Origin: Clostridium paridis
Lineage (GTDB): Bacteria > Bacillota > Clostridia > Clostridiales > Clostridiaceae
Assembly: GCF_016765615.1 (NCBI RefSeq)
Contig: NZ_JAESWA010000020.1
Location: forward strand, 150,392 to 214,391
Length of the DNA: 64,000 nt
Reading direction: 5' to 3'
Shown here piece by piece: positions 36,806-44,713 of this stretch. How positions within the stretch are numbered: the first letter of the stretch is position 1; every line of letters begins with the position of its first letter. The position numbers were made by a program, and so were the translations under genes. Below the pieces are notes generated by a model, which saw nothing but the letters and a program-made list of their open reading frames with translations, did not search any database and was not told the DNA's origin.

Positions 36806-36829
36806 AATCACTCCATTTACTTTATTAAT

Positions 36830-36866
36830 TTGACTAGTTTAGTTTCTTGGATATAGTATAAACTAT
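36830..36866 (+). promoter_or_regulatory. MerR promoter region with dyad
   Basis: TTGACT at 36830-36835 and a TATAGTAT-type -10 at 36852-36859, overlapped by ATAGT-ATAA-ACTAT (36853-36866). It lies between the divergent patatin and merR genes and is a likely regulator site. Confidence 0.5.
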
Positions 36867-36907
36867 GAAGTAATGTTTATAGTCAAGTGAGTTTAAAGAG
36901 GTGTTTT

Positions 36908-37276
36908 ATGAAAATAAATGAAGTGTCAAAAAAGACAGGATTAGCTATTTCTACTATTAGATTTTATGAAAAGCAAGGATTGATTTCTGAAAAATATGTT
37001 AGTAGGGAGTCAAATAATTATCGTAATTATTCTGAAGATATAATTGAATATTTGTTAATGATAAAAACCGTTCATTCTGTTGGATTTTCTTTGACAGAAA
37101 TTAAAGAAATACAAAAAAACAATGATAATTCGGTTTCAGTTGATACAAAGATTGAACTTTTACAAAAGAAGATATTAGAAGTGGAGAAGCAGAAAGAAAA
37201 CCTAATTAAAACTGAGGCTATGTTAAAGAAAATGTTGAAAAATAAATTAAATTCAAAGATTCATATGGAGGATTGA
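36908..37276 (+). CDS. MerR family transcriptional regulator
   Basis: A 122-residue protein with an N-terminal MerR HTH (INEVSKKTGLAISTIRFYEK, NNYRNYSED), an effector-proximal helix with FSLTEIKEI and a C-terminal coiled coil of about 40 residues rich in Lys/Glu for dimerisation. It has no metal-binding cysteines. ATG 36908 follows AAAGAGGTG. It is five bases before a lipoprotein gene, so the two are likely co-transcribed. Confidence 0.9.
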   Translation: MKINEVSKKTGLAISTIRFYEKQGLISEKYVSRESNNYRNYSEDIIEYLLMIKTVHSVGFSLTEIKEIQKNNDNSVSVDTKIELLQKKILEVEKQKENLIKTEAMLKKMLKNKLNSKIHMED

Positions 37277-37281
37277 GATAA

Positions 37282-38118
37282 ATGTTAAGAAGAATGATAA
37301 TATTATTGCTTTGCTCACTATTTGTATTAAGTTTAAGTGCATGTGGTAGTAAAGAAGCAAAAGATAATATAGAGTCTAAGACATCTACAACCGATACTTC
37401 AGTTCAAAAGAATGTAGGCAATAATAGTGAAAATACTGAGCAGAAACCAGAAGTGAAAAATAATGTAGATTATAAAGTAACTAAGTTAAGCGCTTCGAAA
37501 AGTGATAATAAAATAAAGTACAATATAAAATATCCAGAAATATCAGGATTAAGTGATGAAGGTAAGCAGAAAGAGATTAATGCAATCTTAAAAAATGAGG
37601 CCTTGAAAGTATTAAGTTATTATATGGATGCTTTGGGTTCGGTGGAATTAAATGTTGATTATAATATTACTTTGAAAAGTCCTTATATTTTAAGTGTTCA
37701 GTATACTGGTTCTGGCTTTGCTAGCAATGCAGCACATCCTAATAGTTTGTTTTATACTACAAACATCAACATGAACACTGGAAATAGACTAAGGTTAAAA
37801 GATGTGATAAATATTGATAAGAATTTTGCTAATAAGTTTTTAGAAGGAGGCTTTAAACCATTGCATTCAGAGCATAGTGATGTGCTGAAGCAGCATACTG
37901 TTGAAGAAATTCAAGAAGGATTTATGAATGCAGATTCTTTAGATAATATTGGTACTGCCCAGCAGTCTGATACATTTATGTATTTTACAAATGATTCCTT
38001 AGGAATCTCAATTAGTACTGGTCATGCGCTAGGAGATCATGCAGAATTTGAAACTAAATATCAGAATATAAAAGATTATATAAAAAGAGATAATGAAATA
38101 TGGAAGTATTTTATGTAG
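37282..38118 (+). CDS. DUF4163/DUF3298 lipoprotein
   Basis: A 278-residue exported lipoprotein with signal peptide and lipobox LSAC (Cys21), a Ser/Thr/Asn-rich linker to about residue 70, then a DUF4163 domain followed by a DUF3298-like region (YTTNINMNTGNRLRLKDVI). Related B. subtilis proteins (RsiV, YdaA-like) use this pair to bind ligands such as lysozyme, but this one has no cytoplasmic or transmembrane anti-sigma part. It sits on the outer face of the membrane. Confidence 0.85.
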   Translation: MLRRMIILLLCSLFVLSLSACGSKEAKDNIESKTSTTDTSVQKNVGNNSENTEQKPEVKNNVDYKVTKLSASKSDNKIKYNIKYPEISGLSDEGKQKEINAILKNEALKVLSYYMDALGSVELNVDYNITLKSPYILSVQYTGSGFASNAAHPNSLFYTTNINMNTGNRLRLKDVINIDKNFANKFLEGGFKPLHSEHSDVLKQHTVEEIQEGFMNADSLDNIGTAQQSDTFMYFTNDSLGISISTGHALGDHAEFETKYQNIKDYIKRDNEIWKYFM

Positions 38119-38321
38119 AATAATTTAGTATGAATTTACTTTGTAGTAATAGGAAAGACTATAATATTATGAATAAAACAAATTAAATATTTTAGGAAAT
38201 TGGTCTATTCCTTAGTTTACGAATAATTATAAAATTTACGAATAAAAATTAAAATTCCACTTGTAAAGTTCGACAAATTAAACTATAATTTAAGAGGAAA
38301 ATTTATTAAATAATTGAATAG

Positions 38322-38394
38322 GTTCGATATATCGCTAACATATATGGGTTAGCAGTTTCTACCGGGTGACCGTAAATTACCCGACTATCGTGAA
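38322..38394 (+). promoter_or_regulatory. Guanine (purine) riboswitch aptamer
   Basis: The aptamer matches the xpt-type purine riboswitch: P1 TTCGATA with TATCGTGAA, P2 CGCTAAC with GGTTAGC, J2/3 GTTTCTACC, P3 GGGT with ACCC around GACCGTAAATT, then GACTAT. The base that pairs with the ligand (C in GACTAT) specifies guanine or hypoxanthine, not adenine. It would switch off the permease when guanine is plentiful. Confidence 0.95.
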
Positions 38395-38453
38395 ATTGAT
38401 TTAGAGTTTGGATTTATAATTTTTATTTATAGTTTGTAATTCAGTTTTGTCGA

Positions 38454-38489
38454 TAGGTTGGAATAGTGTTTCAGCCTATTTTGTTTTTT
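38454..38489 (+). terminator. Riboswitch-controlled terminator
   Basis: TAGGTTGGAA (38454-38463) pairs with TTTCAGCCTA (38469-38478), followed by TTTTGTTTTTT. It forms when guanine is bound to the upstream aptamer. Confidence 0.9.
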
Positions 38490-38534
38490 AATAACGAAAT
38501 TTCCCAATAAATTATATTTTTAGGAGTTGTAGAA

Positions 38535-40025
38535 ATGGAAAATTTATTTAAGTTAAAGCATTACGGGACTAACGTGCGAACTGAGATCTTCGCAGGTCTT
38601 ACAACATTCTTTACTATGGCATACATCATTTTCGTTAATCCAAGTATATTGCAATTGGCAGGAACTCCTGACAATCCGTTTAATCCACAAGCTATATTCG
38701 TTGCAACAATTATATCAGCAGCAGTTGGAACATTTGTTATGGGCTTTTTCGCTAACGTACCTTATGCACTAGCTCCTGGTATGGGATTAAATGCATTTTT
38801 CACCTTTACTGTATGTGGTACTATGGGCTTTAAGTGGCAAGAAGCTTTGGCAATGGTATTTATCTGTGGTGTTGTAAATATAATTATCACAGTTACAGGA
38901 CTTCGTAAGATAATTATCCGTTCTCTTCCAGCAGTTTTACAAAAGGCTATAGGTGGAGGAATCGGTCTATTCATAGCATATATAGGTGTTAAAGACAGTG
39001 GTCTTTTAAAATTTACTTCTGATCCTGGAACATACCTTTTCTTTGGTAAGACTCCAGCAGATGCAACAGTTGTTGCTAATTCATCAGCAGTTCCAGCACT
39101 TGTTAACTTTTCAAATCCAGCAGTACAGTTAGCATTATTCGGAATTGTTTTAATACTTATATTAATGGTTTTAAAAGTTAGAGGAGCTATCTTAATTGGT
39201 ATTGTTTCAGTAACACTACTTACTTTTATCGAAATTTCTTTTGGTGTAAACCCAGGAGTTTTTGGTTTCCATGCAAAAGATTCACATGAGTTCTTCTCAT
39301 CAGCTAATATATCATTAAGTGGTATAGGAAGCTCTATTGCAGCAGTTAAAGATACATCATTTAAAATGGATTTTGCAGGATTATTTGCTAACAGTGGCAA
39401 GTTCTTCTTAGCAATTACAGCAATGATAGCATTTATACTTACAGATATTTTTGATGCACTAGGAACATTTATTGGTACTGGTCGTCGTGCAGGTATCTTT
39501 GATGCAGAAGATGAAAAACTTATGCTTGAAGGTAAGGGAATAAAGTCACGTTTAGATAAAGCTTTATTTGCGGACTTAAGTGCAACAATTGTAGGTTCAT
39601 TCTTTGGAACATCTAACACTACTACTTATGTTGAAAGTTCAGCAGGTATTGCTGCTGGTGGTAGAACAGGTTTAACTTCAGTTGTAACTGCAATTATGTT
39701 TGTTGTATGCTTAATATTTGCACCTGTAATTGGAATGATTCCTTCAGTTGCAACAGCACCTGCACTTGTAATTGTTGGTATTCTAATGATGTCATCAATT
39801 GGAGAAATTGACTGGAAAGATTTCAGTGTAGCAGCAGTTGCATTCCTAACAATTGCACTTATGCCATTTACTTATAGTATAACAACTGGTATTGCATTTG
39901 GATTTATAAGCTTTGTTATTATAAGTATTATTAAGAAAGAAACAAAGAATATACATCCAGTTATTTATATATTTACAGGTCTATTTATATTAAATTTCGT
40001 GTTATTAGCAGTTAGAAACCTATAG
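38535..40025 (+). CDS. pbuG: NCS2/AzgA-type guanine-hypoxanthine permease
   Basis: A 496-residue permease with about 12-14 membrane helices. AzgA-like hallmarks are EIFAGLTTFFTMAYIIFVNP at the start, ALAPGMGLNAFF, FDALGTFIGTG and TYVESSAGIAAGGRTGLT. Upstream control by a guanine riboswitch supports guanine/hypoxanthine as substrates. AGGAG precedes ATG 38535. A strong terminator follows the stop. Confidence 0.93.
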   Translation: MENLFKLKHYGTNVRTEIFAGLTTFFTMAYIIFVNPSILQLAGTPDNPFNPQAIFVATIISAAVGTFVMGFFANVPYALAPGMGLNAFFTFTVCGTMGFKWQEALAMVFICGVVNIIITVTGLRKIIIRSLPAVLQKAIGGGIGLFIAYIGVKDSGLLKFTSDPGTYLFFGKTPADATVVANSSAVPALVNFSNPAVQLALFGIVLILILMVLKVRGAILIGIVSVTLLTFIEISFGVNPGVFGFHAKDSHEFFSSANISLSGIGSSIAAVKDTSFKMDFAGLFANSGKFFLAITAMIAFILTDIFDALGTFIGTGRRAGIFDAEDEKLMLEGKGIKSRLDKALFADLSATIVGSFFGTSNTTTYVESSAGIAAGGRTGLTSVVTAIMFVVCLIFAPVIGMIPSVATAPALVIVGILMMSSIGEIDWKDFSVAAVAFLTIALMPFTYSITTGIAFGFISFVIISIIKKETKNIHPVIYIFTGLFILNFVLLAVRNL

Positions 40026-40050
40026 ATTATAATTAAAGGGTTTAAAATAG

Positions 40051-40096
40051 AGAAGATTTTAGAGTAGTAATTTATATTCTAAAATCTTCTTTTTTT
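40051..40096 (+). terminator. Intrinsic terminator
   Basis: AGAAGATTTTAGA pairs with TCTAAAATCTTCT, followed by TTTTTT. Confidence 0.93.
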
Positions 40097-40197
40097 GTGT
40101 ATTCCTAATTAAATTATGTAACTCCTCTATAAATTGGGTTAATACCCCACAAAAAATAAAACACTTTACGTATTTATAATATTGAGGAAGTGATAAC

Positions 40198-40392
40198 ATG
40201 AGAATTAATGCAATTGTGGGGTCTGCAAAATATAACGAACAGAGAAAGTTTAATGATACTAGCCAATATAATACAAAACAAAATAGCAATAATGGGAAGG
40301 TATCATTTTCAGATATGCTTAATCAGGCAATGGGAAGTTTATATTTGCAAAACAGCGTGAGAAAAGTAGGTAGGTCGGCAAAAAAACGATAG
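40198..40392 (+). CDS. Small protein of unknown function
   Basis: A 64-residue hydrophilic protein rich in Asn, Gln, Lys and Ser. It has a central GKVSFSDMLNQAM segment and a basic C-terminus (VGRSAKKR). I do not recognise it. GAGGAAGTGATAAC precedes ATG 40198. It lies 45 bases before a Spo0E-like peptide gene; the pair may be a small sporulation-linked unit. Confidence 0.6.
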   Translation: MRINAIVGSAKYNEQRKFNDTSQYNTKQNSNNGKVSFSDMLNQAMGSLYLQNSVRKVGRSAKKR

Positions 40393-40437
40393 ATGAGCTG
40401 CTTCTCAAAACAATTAATTATACAGGGAGATATTTGA

Positions 40438-40617
40438 ATGAAAACAAAAGATGAAGTTTATGTAAAATTAGAAGAGCTAAAGGCAAAATTTCAATATGAA
40501 ATAGAAATAGCAGGTAATTCAATTAATGAAAATGTAATTACCATTGGTAAAAAGATAGATGAAATTATAAATCAATATTATAATATTAGAAAAAATGCAA
40601 GTGCTAATAGAGAATAA
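40438..40617 (+). CDS. Spo0E-like small protein (Spo0A~P phosphatase family)
   Basis: A 59-residue protein predicted as two antiparallel helices, with IGKKIDEIINQYYNIRK matching the Spo0E family core (SQxLDxLIxxY) except that Gly replaces the usual Ser. Spo0E proteins dephosphorylate Spo0A~P and delay sporulation. GGGAGAT precedes ATG 40438. Assignment rests on the short motif and typical size. Confidence 0.65.
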   Translation: MKTKDEVYVKLEELKAKFQYEIEIAGNSINENVITIGKKIDEIINQYYNIRKNASANRE

Positions 40618-40695
40618 TACTGATATAATTAGTAGTTGTTGATTTCTTTATCATATAATGTTAAAATATAAAAAAATGAAATTTGAGGTGAAAAG

Positions 40696-40716
40696 ATGAT
40701 TAATTTTTCTTGCTAA
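40696..40716 (+). CDS. Leader peptide MINFSC upstream of ABC-F gene
   Basis: ATG 40696 follows GAGGTGA and encodes six residues, MINFSC, then TAA. The Phe-Ser-Cys codons overlap TTCTTGC (40707-40713), which is complementary to GCAAGAA at 40785-40791. A ribosome stalled here by an antibiotic would mask that segment, as in ribosome-mediated attenuation. Confidence 0.65.
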   Translation: MINFSC

Positions 40717-40810
40717 TTAGTTAAAGTACAATATTATTAAATGATAAACAGAGCTGTTCTGTTAATTTTGTTGTGCTTATTTATGCAAGAAAGTTATTAT
40801 TTTTTCTCTT

Positions 40811-40860
40811 AATATATACTCTAGTGTTATTTTATAATACTAGCTTAATTAAGTATATTT
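40811..40860 (+). other. Internal leader hairpin
   Basis: AATATATACT (40811-40820) faces AGTATATTT (40852-40860). Inside is CTAGTGTTAT with ATAATACTAG, a 10-bp stem with one G-U pair. It lies between the antiterminator segment and the terminator and may time transcription. Confidence 0.5.
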
Positions 40861-40862
40861 AT

Positions 40863-40900
40863 GAGCTGTAAGAATAATGATTCTTGCAGCTCTTATTTTT
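40863..40900 (+). terminator. Attenuator terminator of the ABC-F leader
   Basis: GAGCTGTAAGAAT (40863-40875) pairs with ATTCTTGCAGCTC (40880-40892), followed by TTATTTTTT. The right arm can alternatively pair with GAGCTG (40751-40756) plus GCAAGAA (40785-40791), which lie in the correct order to form an antiterminator. Confidence 0.85.
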
Positions 40901-40922
40901 TACAAGTAAAAGGAGGAATAAT

Positions 40923-40982
40923 ATGATGAGTGATAAAGATACTATGTTGGCACATGATAATCTCCATATAAGCCGGAAATAA
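40923..40982 (+). CDS. Second leader peptide, 19 codons, overlapping regulatory stems
   Basis: ATG 40923 (or 40926) follows AAAGGAGG and encodes MMSDKDTMLAHDNLHISRK, then TAA. Its Leu-His-Ile codons form the left arm of one 10-bp stem, and its stop is immediately followed by the left arm of another. Its upstream sequence (TACAAGTAAA, then AGGAGG) is repeated before the ABC-F start. It may be a regulatory peptide or the remnant of a lost gene's start. Confidence 0.6.
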   Translation: MMSDKDTMLAHDNLHISRK

Positions 40983-41020
40983 TAGGTGACATTTATATGG
41001 AGTAATGGTAGTCACCTATT
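40962..41020 (+). promoter_or_regulatory. Two interleaved perfect 10-bp stems (possible pseudoknot)
   Basis: Stem A is CTCCATATAA (40962-40971) with TTATATGGAG (40993-41002). Stem B is AATAGGTGAC (40981-40990) with GTCACCTATT (41011-41020), extendable by CGG/CCG. The arm order A-B-A-B allows an H-type pseudoknot or two exclusive hairpins. Downstream, CTTTGT (41028-41033) can pair with ACAAAG (41052-41057), touching the ABC-F ribosome site. Confidence 0.75.
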
Positions 41021-41069
41021 GTGCCGACTTTGTCATTTGTACAAGTAAATTACAAAGGAGGACAAAAAT

Positions 41070-42548
41070 ATGTCTTTAATAAATGTTACAAATCTGACCT
41101 TCGCATATGAAGGCAGTTACGATAATATTTTTGAAAATGTAAGTTTTCAAATTGATACAGATTGGAAGTTAGGTTTTACAGGTAGAAATGGAAGAGGAAA
41201 AACTACTTTCATGAACCTTCTACTTGGGAGGTATGAATACTCTGGAAATATTTCAGCTAGTGTAACCTTTGAATATTTCCCTTATGAGGTTAAGGAACAA
41301 GAAAATTTCACAATAGATATCATTAGAGAAATCAGTCCTAATTCTATGGATTGGGAGATAATGAAGGAATTATCTCAATTAGATGTAGAAGATGATGTTT
41401 TCTACAGGCAGTTTTATACACTATCTAAAGGAGAGCAAACAAAAGTATTACTTGCAGCAATGTTTTTAAAGGAGAATGCATTTCTACTTATTGATGAGCC
41501 TACAAATCATTTAGATACTGAAGCTAGAAAAAAACTTAGCAGCTATTTGAACAGAAAGAAAGGATTTATTTTAGTTTCACATGATAGAGCTTTCTTAGAC
41601 AATTGTGTTGATCATATTTTGGCTATTAATAAAACAAATATTGAAATACAAAAAGGAAATTTCTCTTCGTGGTGGGAAAATAAAGAGTTACAAGACGGTT
41701 TTGAACTAGCAGAAAATGAAAAATTAAAAAAGGATATAAATAGACTTTCTGCGGCAGCAAAACGTACATCTTCTTGGTCAGATAGTGTGGAAAGCTCTAA
41801 ATATGCAACTACAAATTCAGGTAGCAAAATAGATAGAGGGTATGTTGGACATAAAGCAGCAAAAATGATGAAGCGTTCAAAGAATATAGAATCAAGACAA
41901 CAAAATATGATTGAGGAGAAATCAAAGCTTCTTAAGAATATTGAGAGTAATGAAAGACTAAAGATATCACCTCTTAAGTTTCATGATAGTAAGTTAGTAG
42001 AGCTAAGAGATATCTCTATTTGCTATGATGATAGAGTTGTATGCGAAGGAATAAACTTTAGCGTAGAGCAGGGTGAAAGAGTTGCGCTTCAAGGAAAGAA
42101 TGGAAGTGGAAAATCAAGTATATTGAAGTTGATTTTAGGCGAAGATATTCCTTTCGAAGGAACATTAGTTAAAAATAATCAATTAGTTATTTCGTATGTT
42201 TCTCAGGATACATCGGACTTACATGGAAGTTTATCTGAGTATGCATATAAATATAGCATTGACGAAAGTTTATTTAAGTCCATTCTTAGAAAGCTTGATT
42301 TCTCAAGAGAACAATTTGAAAAAAATATTCAAGACTTTAGTGGAGGACAAAAGAAAAAAGTATTGATAGCAAGAAGCTTGTGTGAAAGAGCTCATTTATA
42401 TATCTGGGATGAACCACTAAACTTTATAGATGTAATTTCTTGTATGCAGATTGAAAAATTGTTAATTGAATATGAACCAACAATCCTTTTTGTTGAGCAT
42501 GATAGTGCATTTTGTGAAAATGTTGCAACAAAGGTAGTAAGGTTGTAA
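41070..42548 (+). CDS. ABC-F ribosomal protection protein (Lsa/CplR type)
   Basis: A 492-residue soluble protein with two ATPase domains: Walker A GRNGRGKTT and GKNGSGKSS, signatures LSKGEQTK and FSGGQKKK, and Walker B LLIDEPTNHLD and YIWDEPLNFID. The long linker (about residues 190-300) is the drug-displacing antibiotic-resistance domain. The second site having DEPLN rather than DEPTN is typical of Lsa/Vga-like proteins. Members confer lincosamide, pleuromutilin and streptogramin A resistance by dislodging drug from the ribosome. AAAGGAGG precedes ATG 41070. The elaborate leader supports an inducible resistance role. Confidence 0.9.
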   Translation: MSLINVTNLTFAYEGSYDNIFENVSFQIDTDWKLGFTGRNGRGKTTFMNLLLGRYEYSGNISASVTFEYFPYEVKEQENFTIDIIREISPNSMDWEIMKELSQLDVEDDVFYRQFYTLSKGEQTKVLLAAMFLKENAFLLIDEPTNHLDTEARKKLSSYLNRKKGFILVSHDRAFLDNCVDHILAINKTNIEIQKGNFSSWWENKELQDGFELAENEKLKKDINRLSAAAKRTSSWSDSVESSKYATTNSGSKIDRGYVGHKAAKMMKRSKNIESRQQNMIEEKSKLLKNIESNERLKISPLKFHDSKLVELRDISICYDDRVVCEGINFSVEQGERVALQGKNGSGKSSILKLILGEDIPFEGTLVKNNQLVISYVSQDTSDLHGSLSEYAYKYSIDESLFKSILRKLDFSREQFEKNIQDFSGGQKKKVLIARSLCERAHLYIWDEPLNFIDVISCMQIEKLLIEYEPTILFVEHDSAFCENVATKVVRL

Positions 42549-42568
42549 AGGTAGAAATAATATTTTAT

Positions 42569-42605
42569 AATCCCTCAGAAAGATAATCTGGGGGATTTTC
42601 TTTTA
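42569..42605 (+). terminator. Terminator of the ATCCCTCAG type
   Basis: AATCCCTCAGA pairs with TCTGGGGGATT, followed by TTCTTTT. Confidence 0.85.
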
Positions 42606-42733
42606 AATAAAAGTCTTTCAACATATTTAGGCATTATGTCTCTTATTTGTTATATACAGTAACATATATCCTTATATTTTTATATTATATAGTATGATTC
42701 GACAATAAAATATAGAATAAGGAGAAGAGAAAA

Positions 42734-43597
42734 ATGTCCTTTAAAGATGAATATGTACTCGGTCATAGTCAGCAATTTGATATAACAGGAAGAGAAGAAA
42801 AAACTGAAGATTTAAATTTAGTTATAAATCCCCTTGCAAATAGTGGGAATATCACAGGAACAGTAACATCAGGTGGCTCACCAGTAGCGGGGGCTACTAT
42901 TAAGGTATATGATATAAATAACAATCCAATTGAGCATACAATTTCAGGAGGAAATGGTCAGTATACAATTACCAATCTTCCAGCAGGAGCCTATCAGGTG
43001 CTTGCGACTAAAGATGGATACCTTTTACCAACATCTACACCTGTTACTATTCAATCAAATAAGTCTACCACAGTAAATTTAGTTATTCAGCCAGATCCAA
43101 ATGCAAACCTAAGTGCTGTATTTGGAATAATAAGAGATAATAATACGTTATTACCAATAGAAAATGCAATTGTAGATTTATATAGTACTGTTCAAGGGCA
43201 GCCACCTACATTTATTGGTATAGCACCAACAAATGCTAATGGGCAATATTTATTTACAGAATTAGCGACTGGTAATTATTATGTCTCAGCATCTAAATTA
43301 GGTTATCAGCCTAAGGATTCAGCTCCAATAAGTGTTGGAACAAAAGATTATGTGCTTTCTGATGTAAATTTAACAGCTGATCCTCAATCTAATACAGGTA
43401 CAGTAAGTGGATTTATTAAGAGTCAAACCTCAGGTCAGCCTATCCCAAATGCTGTAGTAGCACTATATTCAATCTCTGGAGGAGTTGAAACAGTTATAGC
43501 TCTTACTAAAACTAGTAGTTCTGGAAGATATTTATTTGGTAGCTTAAATCCAGGAACCTATAGAGTGAAAGCAACTTTACAGGATCAAGTGGTATAA
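42734..43597 (+). CDS. Carboxypeptidase-regulatory-like (CNA-B-type) repeat protein A
   Basis: A 287-residue protein of three beta-sandwich repeats with the pattern GxVxxxGxPVAGATIKVYD...GQYTITNLPAGxYxVxA. It has no signal peptide, sortase motif or membrane segment, which is odd for a fold usually found on the surface. Its reading frame ends one base before the next, paralogous one, and the last residues (TLQDQVV) look cut off compared with the end of its neighbour. See the finding on a possible frameshift near 43595. Confidence 0.8.
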   Translation: MSFKDEYVLGHSQQFDITGREEKTEDLNLVINPLANSGNITGTVTSGGSPVAGATIKVYDINNNPIEHTISGGNGQYTITNLPAGAYQVLATKDGYLLPTSTPVTIQSNKSTTVNLVIQPDPNANLSAVFGIIRDNNTLLPIENAIVDLYSTVQGQPPTFIGIAPTNANGQYLFTELATGNYYVSASKLGYQPKDSAPISVGTKDYVLSDVNLTADPQSNTGTVSGFIKSQTSGQPIPNAVVALYSISGGVETVIALTKTSSSGRYLFGSLNPGTYRVKATLQDQVV

Positions 43598-43598
43598 A

Positions 43599-44489
43599 AT
43601 GATAATTAAAGATGTGTATATTCTCACAGATAGCGATTCAGTTGTAATAAATGAAAATGAAGAAGCTACTGTTAACTTAGATCTGGTAGAGATACCTCCA
43701 TGTTATGATACCCTCTTAATAGGAAAAGTAGTAGATAGAGGATCGCCGATAGCTAATGCAACTGTTAAGGTTTTTGATGAAAATTTTAATCCGTTGTTTC
43801 ACACTAATACTGATGAGAATGGATTTTTCAAATTTAAGAATTTATTACCTCCAGGAGAGTATGAAGTTATTGCTTCAGCAAATTACTATGGGACATCCAT
43901 GAGTAGGAAAATTAGAATAAGAAATGATGAAGTTACAAAAATAGCTTTTACTCTTAAAAAAAATTCTGCCTTGGCCAATGGTATAGTTTATGGAAAAGTA
44001 TTAGAAGAAGTAACCCTTAAACCTATACCAAATGCAATGATCTATATGAAGTCATTAGAAGATAGAGGTAAAGTAATATATAAAACAACTTCAAATAGCA
44101 GAGGGCAATATTTGATTTATAATGTGTTTCCTAATAAATATACCATTGAAGTTGAGAGGCATGGATATAATTCACAAGAACCAGTAGAGATAAGTGTTGA
44201 AAAGTATGAATATGCCTTACTGAACCTATATCTTTTAAAGAATTACAATGATAATAAAGGTACTATAAGTGGATTAATCACATCAAAAGATGCAGTAATT
44301 CCAAATGCTGAAGTATTTTTATATGAGATAGATGATAATGGCGATGAAAGGATAGTGCAGGTCCAAGTTACTAATGAAGATGGAGTTTATTTATTTTCAA
44401 ATATAGAAAAAGGGCATTATGTAGTAAAGGGCAAGCTGCAAAATGGAGAATATTTTGAAAAGAATATTGAAATTCCAGATAGGCTTTAG
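43599..44489 (+). CDS. Carboxypeptidase-regulatory-like repeat protein B
   Basis: A 296-residue paralogue of the preceding protein with the same order of three beta-sandwich repeats: GKVVDRGSPIANATVKVFDE, the KPIPNAMIYMKS repeat and AVIPNAEVFLYE. The start KDVYIL mirrors KDEYVL of protein A. There is no signal peptide. No ribosome site lies before ATG 43599, so it depends on coupling to the gene before it or is the continuation of one frameshifted gene. Confidence 0.75.
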   Translation: MIIKDVYILTDSDSVVINENEEATVNLDLVEIPPCYDTLLIGKVVDRGSPIANATVKVFDENFNPLFHTNTDENGFFKFKNLLPPGEYEVIASANYYGTSMSRKIRIRNDEVTKIAFTLKKNSALANGIVYGKVLEEVTLKPIPNAMIYMKSLEDRGKVIYKTTSNSRGQYLIYNVFPNKYTIEVERHGYNSQEPVEISVEKYEYALLNLYLLKNYNDNKGTISGLITSKDAVIPNAEVFLYEIDDNGDERIVQVQVTNEDGVYLFSNIEKGHYVVKGKLQNGEYFEKNIEIPDRL

Positions 44490-44581
44490 GTAAGAGTGAT
44501 GCGTGGTGCCTTAAAATGATGTTTTGCTTCAGGCAAAAAGGAGCAAATATTTTGACTATAAAAATAAAAATAGATTTCTAT

Positions 44582-44614
44582 AATCCCGCAGAAATGTAAT
44601 CTGTGGGATTTTTC
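44582..44614 (+). terminator. Terminator of the ATCCCGCAG type
   Basis: AATCCCGCAGA pairs with TCTGTGGGATT, followed by TTTC. Confidence 0.85.
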
Positions 44615-44713
44615 TCATTTCATTTAATCATATACAAATCTTCTAAGGTCAATGTCAAATTGGATATAGTTAATATATTATATACTATTATATTATTTAG
44701 AAGGTGAATGATA

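Larger units (their letters stand above)
38119..38534 (+). other. Leader of the purine permease gene
   Basis: A 416-bp non-coding stretch. Bases 38119-38260 show nothing recognisable. They are followed by a promoter (TTGTAA 38261-38266, 17 bases, TATAAT 38284-38289), a guanine riboswitch at about 38322-38394 and a terminator at 38454-38489. Confidence 0.75.
40618..41069 (+). promoter_or_regulatory. ABC-F leader with attenuator and two leader peptides
   Basis: A 452-base leader with TATAAT at 40654-40659, a six-codon leader peptide, four mutually complementary segments ending in a terminator, a second 19-codon frame and two interleaved 10-bp stems just before the gene. Separate entries describe the parts. 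This is an antibiotic-responsive leader in the style of other ABC-F and erm genes. Confidence 0.75.

Noticed and set aside
38762..39619. A 285-codon open frame on the minus strand inside the purine permease gene
   Set aside because: It is a shadow of the real gene: low-complexity composition, no ribosome site, and the forward frame matches a known permease with a riboswitch.
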